Source: Pseudomonadota bacterium (lineage in GTDB: Bacteria > Pseudomonadota > Gammaproteobacteria > Burkholderiales > Burkholderiaceae_C). From it: 64,000 nt of DNA. Both the position numbers and the translations under genes were made by a program. This document shows positions 1 through 11,598 of the stretch, piece after piece. The notes under the pieces were generated by a model, which ran no database searches, was not told the DNA's origin, and saw only the letters and a program-made list of their open reading frames with translations. Location: assembly GCA_021805825.1 (NCBI GenBank), contig JAJZEC010000004.1, forward strand, positions 48,901 through 112,900. The letters run 5' to 3'. Every line of letters begins with the position of its first letter. The stretch's first letter is position 1.

Positions 1-63
1 GTCCACGGCCGCGTCCCCGATGGCATTGGCTATGCTGGGGCTTTCGGCCTGGAGGCTGCGACC

Positions 64-1281
64 ATGACCCCGAACCTTCCCTCCCTCGGAACCCCGCTGT
101 CGGCGGCCGCGCTGCGCGTGATGCTGCTCGGCGCCGGCGAACTCGGCAAGGAGGTCATCATCAGTCTGCAGCGCCTGGGGGTCGAGGTCATCGCCGTCGA
201 CCGCTACGCCAACGCCCCCGGGCAGCAGGTGGCGCACCGCGCACATGTCCTCGACATGAGCGATGGGCGGGCCCTGCGCGAGCTGGTGCTGGCCGAGCGT
301 CCGCACCTGATCGTGCCGGAGATCGAGGCCATTGCCACCGAGGCGCTGCTGGAGATCGAGGCCGAAGGCCTGGCCGAGGTCATCCCCACCGCGCGCGCGG
401 CGCAGCTGACGATGAACCGCGAGGGCATCCGGCGCCTGGCGGCCGAGGAACTCGGGCTCCCGACCTCGCCCTACGCCTTCGCCGAGACCCTGGAGCAGCT
501 GAAGCAGGCGATCGCCTCGGGGATCGGCTATCCCTGCGTGCTCAAGCCGGTGATGTCCTCCTCCGGCAAGGGCCAGTCGGTGCTGCACGGCCCCGGCGAT
601 CTGCAGGCCGCCTGGGAGTACGCGATGGCGGGCGGGCGGGTGCGGTTGCCGCGGGTGATCGTCGAGGGCTTCATCGACTTCGACTACGAGATCACGCTGC
701 TGACGGTACGCGCCGTGGATCCGGATCGTGGTGCGGTCACGACCTCCTTCTGCGAGCCCATCGGTCACCTGCAGGAGCATGGGGACTATGTCGAGTCGTG
801 GCAACCGCAGCCGATGTCGGCCGCCGCGCTGCAGGCGGCGCGCGACATGGCGGGCAGGGTGACTGGCGCGCTGGGCGGGCGCGGGATCTTCGGGGTCGAG
901 TTGTTCGTGCGTGGCGACCAGGTCTGGTTCTCCGAGGTCAGCCCGCGGCCACACGACACCGGGCTGGTGACGCTGTGCTCGCAGCGGCAGTCGGAGTTCG
1001 AACTGCATGCCCGCGCCATCCTCGGGCTGCCGGTGGACACCGCCTTGCGCGAGCCCGGAGCCTCGGCGGTGATCTACGGCGGCGCGGAATGCGCGGCGTT
1101 GCGCTTCCCCGGCGCGGCGCGCGCGCTGGCCGTGCCCCGCTCCGACCTGCGGCTGTTCGGCAAGCCCGAGAGCCACCTGCGCCGTCGCATGGGGGTTGCG
1201 CTGGCCGCGGGCGACGACGTGGCGCAGGCGCGGGAGCGCGCCGCTCTGGCGGCGCGGGCGGCGCGGCCCGAGGTCGCCTGA
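64..1281 (+). CDS. purT: Formate-dependent phosphoribosylglycinamide formyltransferase (PurT)
   Basis: 405-aa ATP-grasp ORF; N-terminal [29 protein letters not shown] and C-terminal [12 protein letters not shown] typical of PurT. Confidence 0.95.
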   Translation: MTPNLPSLGTPLSAAALRVMLLGAGELGKEVIISLQRLGVEVIAVDRYANAPGQQVAHRAHVLDMSDGRALRELVLAERPHLIVPEIEAIATEALLEIEAEGLAEVIPTARAAQLTMNREGIRRLAAEELGLPTSPYAFAETLEQLKQAIASGIGYPCVLKPVMSSSGKGQSVLHGPGDLQAAWEYAMAGGRVRLPRVIVEGFIDFDYEITLLTVRAVDPDRGAVTTSFCEPIGHLQEHGDYVESWQPQPMSAAALQAARDMAGRVTGALGGRGIFGVELFVRGDQVWFSEVSPRPHDTGLVTLCSQRQSEFELHARAILGLPVDTALREPGASAVIYGGAECAALRFPGAARALAVPRSDLRLFGKPESHLRRRMGVALAAGDDVAQARERAALAARAARPEVA

Positions 1282-1369
1282 GCAGCGCGGGCGCCGGCGG
1301 CTGCCGTAGCATTGGTCTCATGGCGGCCGCCGCGCCGCCTCCCTCCTGCCTGCCGATGCCTGCGTTGCG

Positions 1370-2497
1370 ATGGAAAAGACCCAAGCCACCGAATTCATCC
1401 ACAGCTCCCTGGCGTTGATGGTCAAGCGCGGGGGATCCGACCTGTTCCTGTCGGCCGGCTTCCCGCCGGCGATCAAGATCGACGGCAACGTCGAGAAGCT
1501 GTCGGTGCATCCGCTGACCGCCGAGCACACGCAGGCGCTGGCGATGGCGGTGATGAACGACAAGCAGCGCCGCGATTTCGAGGCCAACAAGGCGGTGAAT
1601 TTCGCGATTTCCCCGACCGGCATCGGTCGCTTCCGGGCCAACGCCTTCACCCAGCGCGGCAGCGTCGCCCTCGTGGCGCGCAAGATCCCGCTGGAAATCC
1701 CCACCCTCGACGGCTTGCTGCTGCCGCCGGTGCTCAAGGATCTGGCGATGACCAAGCGCGGGTTGATCATCTTTGTCGGCGCCACCGGCAGCGGCAAGAG
1801 CACCTCGCTGGCGGCCATGGTCGACTGGCGCAACGAGCATTCGCAGGGCCACATCATCACCATCGAGGATCCGATCGAGTTCCTCCATCCGCACAAGAAT
1901 TGCATCGTCAACCAGCGCGAGGTGGGCATCGACTCGGTGGGCTGGGACGACGCGCTGAAGGACACCCTGCGGCAGGCGCCCGACGTGATCCTGATGGGGG
2001 AGATCCGCGATCGCGAGACCATGGATCAGGCGGTGGCCTTCGCCGAGACCGGCCACCTGGCGCTGGCCACGTTGCATGCCAACAACGCCAACCAGGCCAT
2101 CGATCGCATCATCAACTTCTTCCCCGAGGAGCGGCGCACGCAGTTGCTGATGGATCTGTCGCTGAATCTGCGCGCCATCGTCTCCCAGCGCCTGATCCGC
2201 CTGGAGCAGGGCAAGGGCCGCGTCGCCGCGGTGGAAGTGATGATCAATTCCCCGCTGATCGCCGAGAAGATCCTCGACGGGCAGGTCGGCGACATCAAGG
2301 ACGTGATGAAGAAATCCCGCGAGACCGGGATGCAGACCTTCGACCAGGCGCTTTTCGACCTGTTCGAAGGTGGCGCCATCAGCTATGAAGACGCGTTGCG
2401 CAACGCCGACTCGATGAACGACCTGCGACTGACCATCAAGCTGCACGGCAAGCGCCAGAGCGGCGAGGTCGAGACCGGCCACCTGTCGATCCTCTGA
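1370..2497 (+). CDS. pilU: Twitching motility ATPase, PilT/PilU family (PilU-like)
   Basis: Walker A GATGSGKST, Asp box and LATLHANNANQAIDRI typical of PilT/PilU; C-terminus with YEDALRNADSMNDLRLTIKL is PilU-like. Confidence 0.93.
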   Translation: MEKTQATEFIHSSLALMVKRGGSDLFLSAGFPPAIKIDGNVEKLSVHPLTAEHTQALAMAVMNDKQRRDFEANKAVNFAISPTGIGRFRANAFTQRGSVALVARKIPLEIPTLDGLLLPPVLKDLAMTKRGLIIFVGATGSGKSTSLAAMVDWRNEHSQGHIITIEDPIEFLHPHKNCIVNQREVGIDSVGWDDALKDTLRQAPDVILMGEIRDRETMDQAVAFAETGHLALATLHANNANQAIDRIINFFPEERRTQLLMDLSLNLRAIVSQRLIRLEQGKGRVAAVEVMINSPLIAEKILDGQVGDIKDVMKKSRETGMQTFDQALFDLFEGGAISYEDALRNADSMNDLRLTIKLHGKRQSGEVETGHLSIL

Positions 2498-2522
2498 GCG
2501 GCGCAGGCGACGCTCAGAGGTT

Positions 2523-2762
2523 TCACAACGGTCCGGCCTCGCTTCGCGCGTCGGCCGATGGCGTGGCGTCGAGGCCGAAATCCATCCAGTCCTCGCCCAG
2601 GACTTCGCTCGGGTGCTGGGTGCGCTCGGAACCGTTGCCGCAACGCATGGAGTCGGCTGGGCAGTAGCGATGGCAGCCCCAGCAGATGCGTTCGGGGTGC
2701 GCGGGATGCAGCGGGAATCGGCGCGGGGTGTCGGTGGACAAGACGGAACCTCCAGCCTCCAT
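2523..2762 (-). CDS. DUF3079 domain protein (small Cys-rich)
   Basis: Internal start in the 2523..3494 ORF; RFPLHPAHPERICWGCHRYCPADSMRCGNGSERTQHPSEVLGEDW matches the DUF3079 pattern as I recall it. Confidence 0.8.
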   Translation of the reverse strand: MEAGGSVLSTDTPRRFPLHPAHPERICWGCHRYCPADSMRCGNGSERTQHPSEVLGEDWMDFGLDATPSADARSEAGPL

Positions 2763-2836
2763 CAGACGCCGGATGCCGCGCGCGGGCCTTGATCCAGGGC
2801 AAGGCAGGCCGCCGACGCGGGGCCGCGCGGCAGGAC

Positions 2837-4168
2837 TCATCCCACCGCTTGCACCAGGATGGCGCGGAAATCGTTGACGTTGGTCAGCGTCGGCCCGGTC
2901 AGCAGCGAGTCGCCGAGGGCGGAGAAAAATCCGTGCCCGTCGTTGTCGTCGAGGCTGTCGGCCGGGCGCAGACCGGCCGCGCGCGCGCGCTCCAGGGTGT
3001 CCGGGCCGAGCAGCGCGCCGGCGATGTCGGCGCCGCCGTCGACGCCGTCGGTGTCGCCGGCCAGTGCCCAGATCCCGCGCTGCCCGCGCAGCGCCACGCC
3101 GAGGGCAAGCAGGAATTCCACGTTGCGACCGCCACAGCCCTTGCCCCGCACGGTGACCGTGGTCTCGCCCCCCGACAGCAGCACGCAGGGCGGCGCGAAG
3201 GGTTCGCGGTGACGCGCCACCGACTGCGCCAGGCCGGCCATCAGCTTGCCCACCTCGCGCGCCTCGCCCTCCAGCGCGTCGCCCAGGATGTGCACGCCGT
3301 AGCCGGCGGCCCGCGCCACCGCTGCCGCCGCCTGCAGCGCCATGCGCGGCGCGGCTACCAGGCGGTAGGCGGCGCGCTCCAGGCGCGGATCGCCGGGCTT
3401 GATCGATTCCCCGCGCCCGCTGCGCAGCAGTTCCATGGCCGCGGCCGGCAGTTGCACGCCGTAGCGGCGCACGATCTCCAGTGCGTCCCCGCAAGTGCTG
3501 GGGTCGGCCACCGTGGGGCCGGAGGCGATGTCGACCGGGTCGTCGCCGGGCACGTCGGAGATCGCCAGGGTCAGCACCCGCGCCGGATGGCAGGCGGCGG
3601 CCAGTCGGCCGCCCTTGATGCCCGACAGATGCCTGCGCACGCAGTTCATCTCGCCGATGCCGGCTCCGCAGCGCAGCAGTTCACGGTTGAGCGCCTGCTC
3701 GTCAGCCAGGCTCAGGCCGGGCAGGGGCAGAGGCAGCAGGGCCGAACCGCCGCCCGAGATCAGGCACAGCACCAGGTCGTCGGGGCCGAGGCCGCGCACC
3801 CGTTCCAGCATGCGCCGTGCCGCATGCAGGCCGGCTTCGTCGGGAACCGGGTGCGCGGCCTCGACGATCTCGATGTGCCGGCAGGGCACGCCGTAGCCGT
3901 AGCGCGTGACCACCAGGCCCTCGAGCGCTGCGCCGACGCGCCCCTGTCCCTTCCAGTGCGCTTCCCAGTGTGCTTCCACGGCCTGCGCCATCGCGGCCGA
4001 GGCCTTGCCGGCGCCGATCACCAGCAGGCGCCCGCGCGGCGCCTCGGGCAGATGGGGCGGCAGGCACAGCGCCGGCTGCGCGCTGGCCACCGCGGCGTCG
4101 AACATGCGCCGCAGCAAGGCGGCTGGATCCTGCGCGCGCTGGAGGGACTCGGGGGGCGGGGTGAGCAT
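2837..4168 (-). CDS. ttuD: Glycerate 2-kinase / hydroxypyruvate reductase-like (MOFRL family, TtuD)
   Basis: VIGAGKASAAMAQAVE, LISGGGSALLPLP, LSGGETTVTV, AGDTDGVDG motifs; sits in glyoxylate cluster. Confidence 0.92.
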   Translation of the reverse strand: MLTPPPESLQRAQDPAALLRRMFDAAVASAQPALCLPPHLPEAPRGRLLVIGAGKASAAMAQAVEAHWEAHWKGQGRVGAALEGLVVTRYGYGVPCRHIEIVEAAHPVPDEAGLHAARRMLERVRGLGPDDLVLCLISGGGSALLPLPLPGLSLADEQALNRELLRCGAGIGEMNCVRRHLSGIKGGRLAAACHPARVLTLAISDVPGDDPVDIASGPTVADPSTCGDALEIVRRYGVQLPAAAMELLRSGRGESIKPGDPRLERAAYRLVAAPRMALQAAAAVARAAGYGVHILGDALEGEAREVGKLMAGLAQSVARHREPFAPPCVLLSGGETTVTVRGKGCGGRNVEFLLALGVALRGQRGIWALAGDTDGVDGGADIAGALLGPDTLERARAAGLRPADSLDDNDGHGFFSALGDSLLTGPTLTNVNDFRAILVQAVG

Positions 4169-4186
4169 GAGGGTCGGGTTCCGGGG

Positions 4187-5122
4187 TCAGGACGGTGCCT
4201 TTGGTTGCTGGCCGAGTTCGAAGTCTGCCAGCTTTTCCAGCGCGCGCACCATGGCGCAGTGGTCCCACCCGCGTCCGCCCTGCGCGGCGCAGGCGTTGAA
4301 CAATTCCTGCGCGGTGGCCGTGTTGGGCAGCGACACGCCCAGCGCACGCGCGCTGGACAGCGCCAGGTTCAGATCCTTCTGGTGCAGCTCGATGCGGAAG
4401 CCCGGGTCGAAGTTGCGGCGGATCATGCGCTCGCCGTGCACCTCCAGCACCCTCGACGACGCGAAGCCTCCGAGCAGCGCCTCGCGCACCCGCGCCGGAT
4501 CGGCGCCGGCGCGGGCGGCGAACAGCAGCGCCTCGGCGACGGCCTCGATGTTCAGCGCGACGATGATCTGGTTGGCGACCTTGGCGGTCTGGCCGTCGCC
4601 ATGGCCGCCGACCAGGTTGATGTTCCTGCCCAGCAGCTGGAGCAATGGGCGCACACGCTCGAACACCCGGGCTTCGCCGCCGACCATGATGGACAGGGTG
4701 GCGTTGCGCGCGCCCACCTCGCCGCCCGAGACCGGCGCATCCAGGTAGTCGCAGCCCAGAGCGGCGATGCGTGCCGCGAATTCCTTGGTGGCGATCGGGG
4801 AGATGGAGCTCATGTCGACCACCACCTTGCCGGGGCTCAGGCCCTCGGCCACGCCGGCCGGGCCGAACAGCACGGCCTGCACGTCGGGGGTGTCGGGCAC
4901 CATCAGGAACACCACGTCGGCTCGCCGGGCGACCTCGAGCGCGCTGTCGCAGCGCACCGCGGTGCTGTCGGCGATCGCCTGGGCCAGCTTGCCGCGGGTG
5001 TGCACGAACAGATGGTGTCCGGCAGCTGCCAGGTGGGCGGCCATCGGCGCGCCCATGATGCCCAGGCCGATGAAGCCGATCGGTTGTGCGCCCGGGCTGG
5101 GGGAGGGGGTCGGGGAGTGCAT
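4187..5122 (-). CDS. glxR: 2-hydroxy-3-oxopropionate (tartronate semialdehyde) reductase
   Basis: IGFIGLGIMGAPMAAHL and DAPVSGGEVGARNATLSIMVGG of beta-hydroxyacid dehydrogenases; next to hyi/gcl. Confidence 0.93.
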   Translation of the reverse strand: MHSPTPSPSPGAQPIGFIGLGIMGAPMAAHLAAAGHHLFVHTRGKLAQAIADSTAVRCDSALEVARRADVVFLMVPDTPDVQAVLFGPAGVAEGLSPGKVVVDMSSISPIATKEFAARIAALGCDYLDAPVSGGEVGARNATLSIMVGGEARVFERVRPLLQLLGRNINLVGGHGDGQTAKVANQIIVALNIEAVAEALLFAARAGADPARVREALLGGFASSRVLEVHGERMIRRNFDPGFRIELHQKDLNLALSSARALGVSLPNTATAQELFNACAAQGGRGWDHCAMVRALEKLADFELGQQPKAPS

Positions 5123-5145
5123 GGTGGGTCTGGCTCCGTGGTCTG

Positions 5146-5937
5146 TCAGTTCCGGTGGGTGCCGGCCAGGCTGCGCATCCAGCCCAGGCCGGCCTCGGTA
5201 CCCGCGGCCGGCCTGTATTCACAGCCGATCCAGCCGGTGTAGCCGATGCGATCCAGGTGCTCGAACAGGAAGGGGAAGTGGATTTCTCCGCTACCCGGCT
5301 CGTTGCGCCCGGGGTTGTCCGCGATCTGCACATGCGCGATGCGCGCCAGGTGCCGCTGCAGATTTGCCGCCAGTTCGCCCTCCATGCGCTGGGCGTGGTA
5401 GATGTCGTACTGCAGGTAGATGTTGGGCGCGCCGACCTCGTCGAGGATGCCCAGCGCCTGGTCGCTGCGGTGGACGAAAAAGTCGGGTATGTCGAAGGTG
5501 TTGATCGGCTCGACCAGCAGCTTGAGCCCCGCGCGCGCCAGTTCGCCAGCCGCGTAGCGCAGGTTGGCCACCAGCGTGGCGCGCAGCAGCGCCGGGTCGG
5601 CGCCAGCCGGTGCCTTGCCGGCCAGGCAGTTGAGCTGGCCCACGCCGAGTTGCCGGGCATAGTCGAGGGCCGTGGCCACGCCGGCGCGGAACTCCTCGAC
5701 GCGCTCGGGCAGGCAGGCGATGCCGCGCTCACCGCCGTCCCAGTCGCCGGCCGGCAGGTTGTGCAGCACCAGGCGCAGCCGGTGCTCGTCGAGTCGTTGG
5801 CGAATGCTGGCGGCGGGCCAGGCATAGGGAAACAGGAACTCCACCGCCTCGAAACCGGCGTCGGCGGCGCGCCCGAAGCGATCGAGGAAGGGAAGCTCGG
5901 TGAACAGCATGCTGAGGTTGGCTGCGAATCGCGGCAT
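5146..5937 (-). CDS. hyi: Hydroxypyruvate isomerase
   Basis: MPRFAANLSMLFTELPFLDRFGRAADAGFEAVEFLFPY; LLVEPINTFDIPDFF; ATG at 5937..5935 inside a longer ORF. Confidence 0.93.
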   Translation of the reverse strand: MPRFAANLSMLFTELPFLDRFGRAADAGFEAVEFLFPYAWPAASIRQRLDEHRLRLVLHNLPAGDWDGGERGIACLPERVEEFRAGVATALDYARQLGVGQLNCLAGKAPAGADPALLRATLVANLRYAAGELARAGLKLLVEPINTFDIPDFFVHRSDQALGILDEVGAPNIYLQYDIYHAQRMEGELAANLQRHLARIAHVQIADNPGRNEPGSGEIHFPFLFEHLDRIGYTGWIGCEYRPAAGTEAGLGWMRSLAGTHRN

Positions 5938-5972
5938 GATGCGGTCTCCGTGTCGTCCCGGGTTGTCGGGGT

Positions 5973-7769
<1,797 letters not shown>

Positions 7770-7905
7770 GATTGTTGCTCCTGTTGCAGGGGGTCGTGCC
7801 GTGCATTCTGGCCAGCCCGCGCCCGCGCCGGAAGAGGGCCGCGGGGCATATTGCATATTCCCTGGAGGAATGGACAACCGGGTGCGCGTGTGGCCTACTG
7901 GCGCC

Positions 7906-8811
7906 ATGGAACGCATGCAGGACATTCGCCTGTTCATCCGGGTCGTCGATCTCGGATCCTTCAGCCGCGCCGCGGCCGAGCTGGGCATCGGACAGCCGGC
8001 GGCCACGAAGCAGATCGCGCAGATGGAACGAAAGCTGGGCGCGCGGCTGCTGCATCGCTCCACGCATGGCGTGTCGCCGACCGAGATCGGTCTGCTGTAC
8101 TACGACAAGTGCCGGCTCATCGCGCACCATGCCGAGGAGGCGCAAAGCGTGGCCGCGCTGCTGCAGGCGAAAGTGCAGGGTGGGCTGCGCGTGAGCGCTT
8201 CCGTGGCCTTCGGGCGACGCGTGCTCGCTCCGCGCCTGATGCAGTTCCTGCGCATCAATCCCCAGCTGCAGGTGGATCTTTCGGTCAACGACCGCTACGT
8301 CGACCTCGTCGAGCAGGGCATCGACGTGGCCATCCGCATGGGTCGGCTGGCCGACTCCACGCTCGGGGCGCGCTACCTGGGCGTCAACCCCTGGCTGGTG
8401 GCGGCAAGTCCCGGATATCTGGAGCCCCGCGGCCTGCCGACCCACCCGAGCGAGCTGGCCGCGCACGAAGCGCTGGTGTACAGCTCGGTGCAGGGCGATG
8501 CACGCTGGCACTTCGCCGGGCCCGGGCACCAGGCGGCGGTGGTGCCGGTGCGCGGGCGCCTGCGCTCGAACAGCCTGTCCACGCTGCTGGAGGCGGCCTG
8601 CGAGGGCATGGGGGTGGCCATCCTGCCCTGGTACGTGGCGCATGCCGAGGTGCGCAAGGGCCGCCTGGTCGCGCTGCTGCCGCAGTGGTCGCTGCCGGCG
8701 CAGGAAATCCACGCCGTCTACCCGTCTCCCAGCCTGGTTCCGGCCAAGGTGACCCGCTTCGTCGACTGGCTGCAGGGCAAGTTCGGCGAACGCTGGTGGG
8801 CCCAGCCCTAG
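7906..8811 (+). CDS. LysR-family transcriptional regulator (divergent from gcl)
   Basis: [49 protein letters not shown] plus LysR substrate domain; start could also be 7870. Confidence 0.9.
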   Translation: MERMQDIRLFIRVVDLGSFSRAAAELGIGQPAATKQIAQMERKLGARLLHRSTHGVSPTEIGLLYYDKCRLIAHHAEEAQSVAALLQAKVQGGLRVSASVAFGRRVLAPRLMQFLRINPQLQVDLSVNDRYVDLVEQGIDVAIRMGRLADSTLGARYLGVNPWLVAASPGYLEPRGLPTHPSELAAHEALVYSSVQGDARWHFAGPGHQAAVVPVRGRLRSNSLSTLLEAACEGMGVAILPWYVAHAEVRKGRLVALLPQWSLPAQEIHAVYPSPSLVPAKVTRFVDWLQGKFGERWWAQP

Positions 8812-8880
8812 CGGGATGCCGCGCTGGGGCACAATGCGAATTCCACATTACGCGCAATGGATTCGAGGAGAGTCGCCATC

Positions 8881-10401
8881 ATGTCCACGAACTCCGTCAC
8901 GGCCGCGCCGGGCGCGCAGGCCCCGGCGCCGCATCCCGACGCCGAGGGCGTGCGCGCCAGGCTGGCGCATGCGCTGGCCGGCCGGCTGCCGGCGCATGCC
9001 TTGCTGCTGCGCGACGACGAGACCACGCCCTACGAATGCGATGGCCTGGCCGCATACCGCCAGCGCCCGCTGGCGGTATGCCTGCCGGAGACCGAGCAGC
9101 AGGTGGCCGAGGTGCTGCGCACCTGCCATCGCCTGGGCGTGCCGGTGGTGGCGCGTGGATCCGGCACCGGTCTGTCCGGTGGGGCGCTGCCGCTGGCCGA
9201 CGGCGTCACCCTGTCGCTGGCCAGGCTCAACCGCATCGTGTCGATCGACCCCCTGGCGCGCGTCGCCGTCGTGCAGTGCGGGGTGCGCAACCTGGCGATT
9301 TCCGAGGCCGCGGCGCGCCACGGGCTGTACTACGCGCCCGATCCGTCGAGCCAGATCGCCTGCAGCATCGGTGGCAACGTGGCGGAGAATTCCGGAGGGG
9401 TGCATTGCCTGAAGTACGGGCTGACGGTGCACAACGTGCTGCAGGTGCGGGGCTTCACCGTCGAGGGCGAGGCGATCACCGTGGGCAACCTGGCCGGCGA
9501 CAGCGCGGGGCCCGACCTGCTGGCCGCGGTGATCGGCAGCGAGGGCATGCTGATGGTGGTCACCGAGGTCACGGTGCGCCTGATCCCCAAGCCCCAGCTC
9601 GCGCGCTGCCTGATGGCCAGTTTCGACGACCTGCGCAAGGCCGGCGACGCGGTGGCCGCGCTGATCGCCGCGGGCATCATCCCGGCCGGGCTCGAAATGA
9701 TGGATCAGCCGATGACCGTGGCCGCCGAAGCTTTCGTGCATGCCGGTTACGACTGCGATGCCGCGGCGATCCTGCTCTGCGAATCCGACGGCACGCCCGA
9801 GGAGGTGGCCGAGGAGATCGAGCACATGCGCGCCGTGCTCGAGGGTTGCGGAGCCACCGCGCTGGCCCTCAGCCGCGACGAGGCCGAGCGACTGAGGTTC
9901 TGGAGCGGGCGCAAGAATGCCTTTCCGGCTTCCGGCCGCATCTCCCCCGATTACTACTGCATGGACGGAACGATTCCGCGCAAGCGCATCGCCGACATGC
10001 TGCTGGCGATCAAGGACATGGAGCGCAGGTTCGATCTGCGCTGCGTGAACGTGTTCCATGCCGGCGACGGCAACCTGCATCCGCTGATCCTGTTCGACGC
10101 CAATGAGCAGGATCAGATGCGGCGGGCCGAAGAGTTCGGCGCCGAAATCCTCGAGACCTGCGTCGAGATGGGGGGATCGATCACCGGCGAGCACGGTGTC
10201 GGCGTGGAGAAGATCAACTCCATGTGCGTGCAGTTCTCGACCGCCGAGCGCGAGCAGTTCCTGGAGCTGCGGCGGGCCTTCGATGCCGGCGAGAAGCTCA
10301 ATCCCGGCAAGAACATCCCCAGCCATGCGCGCTGCGCCGAATACGGCAGGATGCATGTGCGCGGCGGCCGCCTGGCCTTCCCCGAACTGCCCCGCTTCTG
10401 A
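8881..10401 (+). CDS. glcD: Glycolate oxidase subunit GlcD (FAD-linked)
   Basis: PCMH FAD-binding motif ARGSGTGLSGGALP; C-terminal GEHGVGVEK; SD ggagag upstream of ATG 8881. Confidence 0.93.
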   Translation: MSTNSVTAAPGAQAPAPHPDAEGVRARLAHALAGRLPAHALLLRDDETTPYECDGLAAYRQRPLAVCLPETEQQVAEVLRTCHRLGVPVVARGSGTGLSGGALPLADGVTLSLARLNRIVSIDPLARVAVVQCGVRNLAISEAAARHGLYYAPDPSSQIACSIGGNVAENSGGVHCLKYGLTVHNVLQVRGFTVEGEAITVGNLAGDSAGPDLLAAVIGSEGMLMVVTEVTVRLIPKPQLARCLMASFDDLRKAGDAVAALIAAGIIPAGLEMMDQPMTVAAEAFVHAGYDCDAAAILLCESDGTPEEVAEEIEHMRAVLEGCGATALALSRDEAERLRFWSGRKNAFPASGRISPDYYCMDGTIPRKRIADMLLAIKDMERRFDLRCVNVFHAGDGNLHPLILFDANEQDQMRRAEEFGAEILETCVEMGGSITGEHGVGVEKINSMCVQFSTAEREQFLELRRAFDAGEKLNPGKNIPSHARCAEYGRMHVRGGRLAFPELPRF

Positions 10402-10438
10402 GGCGCCTGCCGCGCCATCGACCAGACCTCTCCCGCAG

Positions 10439-11560
10439 ATGATGCCCTCCGCACCCCAAGCCCTCGAATCCCTGCAGCAACAGGTGCTCCAGGCCATCCG
10501 CGAGCGCACGCCGCTGCAGCCGCGCGCGGGCGGCAGCAAGCGCTGGCTCGACCCCGATCCGGCGCACGCATCGCGCGCCGCGGTGCTCGACCTGCGGCCC
10601 TACGCAGGGGTGGTCGCCCACGAGCCCAGCGAGCTGTACCTGACGGCGCGCGCCGGCACCCCGTTGTCCGAGGTCGAGGAACGGCTGGCCGAGCACGGCC
10701 AGTGCCTGCCCTTCGATCCGCCGCGCTTCGCGCGCGACGGGGCGCAGGCCACGATCGGGGGCATGGTCGCAGCGGGGCTGTCCGGGCCGGGGCGGCTCGG
10801 CGCCGGGGCGGTGCGCGATTTCGTGCTCGGCGCCAGCCTGCTCAATGGGCGCGCCGAGATCCTGCACTTCGGCGGGCAGGTGATGAAGAACGTGGCCGGC
10901 TTCGACGTGTCGCGACTGCTCGCCGGTTCGATGGGCTCGCTGGGGGCGATCCTGGAGGTTTCGCTCAAGGTGCTTCCGGTGGTGCGCGCGCAGGCCACGC
11001 TGTCCTTCGAGATGCCGCAGGCACAGGCCATCGAGGCGATCAACCGCTGGAGCGGGCAGCCGCTTCCGCTGTCGGCCAGCGCCTGGTGGGCCGACGGCGA
11101 CGGCCGCGGCCGGCTGTTCGTGCGCTTGCGCGGCGCGCGCGCCACTGTCGACTCCGCGCGCGTGCGCCTGGGCGGGGAATGCCTGGAGGCGCAGCAGGCC
11201 GACGCCCTGTGGCAGGAACTGCGTGAACAGCGCCTCGACTGGTTCGAGGCCAGCTGGCAGGAGCGCGCCGAGCGGGCGCTGTGGCGCATCGCGGTGCCTT
11301 CGGCCACGCCGCCGCTGCCCCTGGAAGGGGCCACGCTGATCGAATGGGGCGGTGCGCAGCGCTGGCTGCATGGCGCTGTGGATGCCGAGCAGGTGCGCTC
11401 GGTGGCGGCCGCTGTCGGTGGCCATGCCACGCGTTTTCGTGGTGGGGATGCCGCGGTCGCGGTGTTCAGCCCCCCCTCGCCGCCGCTGGATCGCATCCAT
11501 CGCCAGCTCAAGCTGGCCTTCGATCCGCACGGGCTGTTCCCACGCTGTTTTGGCGCCTGA
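10439..11560 (+). CDS. glcE: Glycolate oxidase subunit GlcE
   Basis: Short FAD-binding GlcD-like protein (RLGAGAVRDFVLGASLLNGRAEILHFGGQVMKNVAGFDVSRLLAGSMGSLG) directly after glcD. Confidence 0.92.
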   Translation: MMPSAPQALESLQQQVLQAIRERTPLQPRAGGSKRWLDPDPAHASRAAVLDLRPYAGVVAHEPSELYLTARAGTPLSEVEERLAEHGQCLPFDPPRFARDGAQATIGGMVAAGLSGPGRLGAGAVRDFVLGASLLNGRAEILHFGGQVMKNVAGFDVSRLLAGSMGSLGAILEVSLKVLPVVRAQATLSFEMPQAQAIEAINRWSGQPLPLSASAWWADGDGRGRLFVRLRGARATVDSARVRLGGECLEAQQADALWQELREQRLDWFEASWQERAERALWRIAVPSATPPLPLEGATLIEWGGAQRWLHGAVDAEQVRSVAAAVGGHATRFRGGDAAVAVFSPPSPPLDRIHRQLKLAFDPHGLFPRCFGA

Positions 11561-11598
11561 GCCCGCGCGCATCGCAACCTCCACGCCCGCTCCGCCCG

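Noticed and set aside
2558-5242. 894-aa plus-strand ORF opposite ttuD and glxR
   Set aside because: Antisense shadow ORF with no recognisable domain; both genes beneath it have strong motifs.
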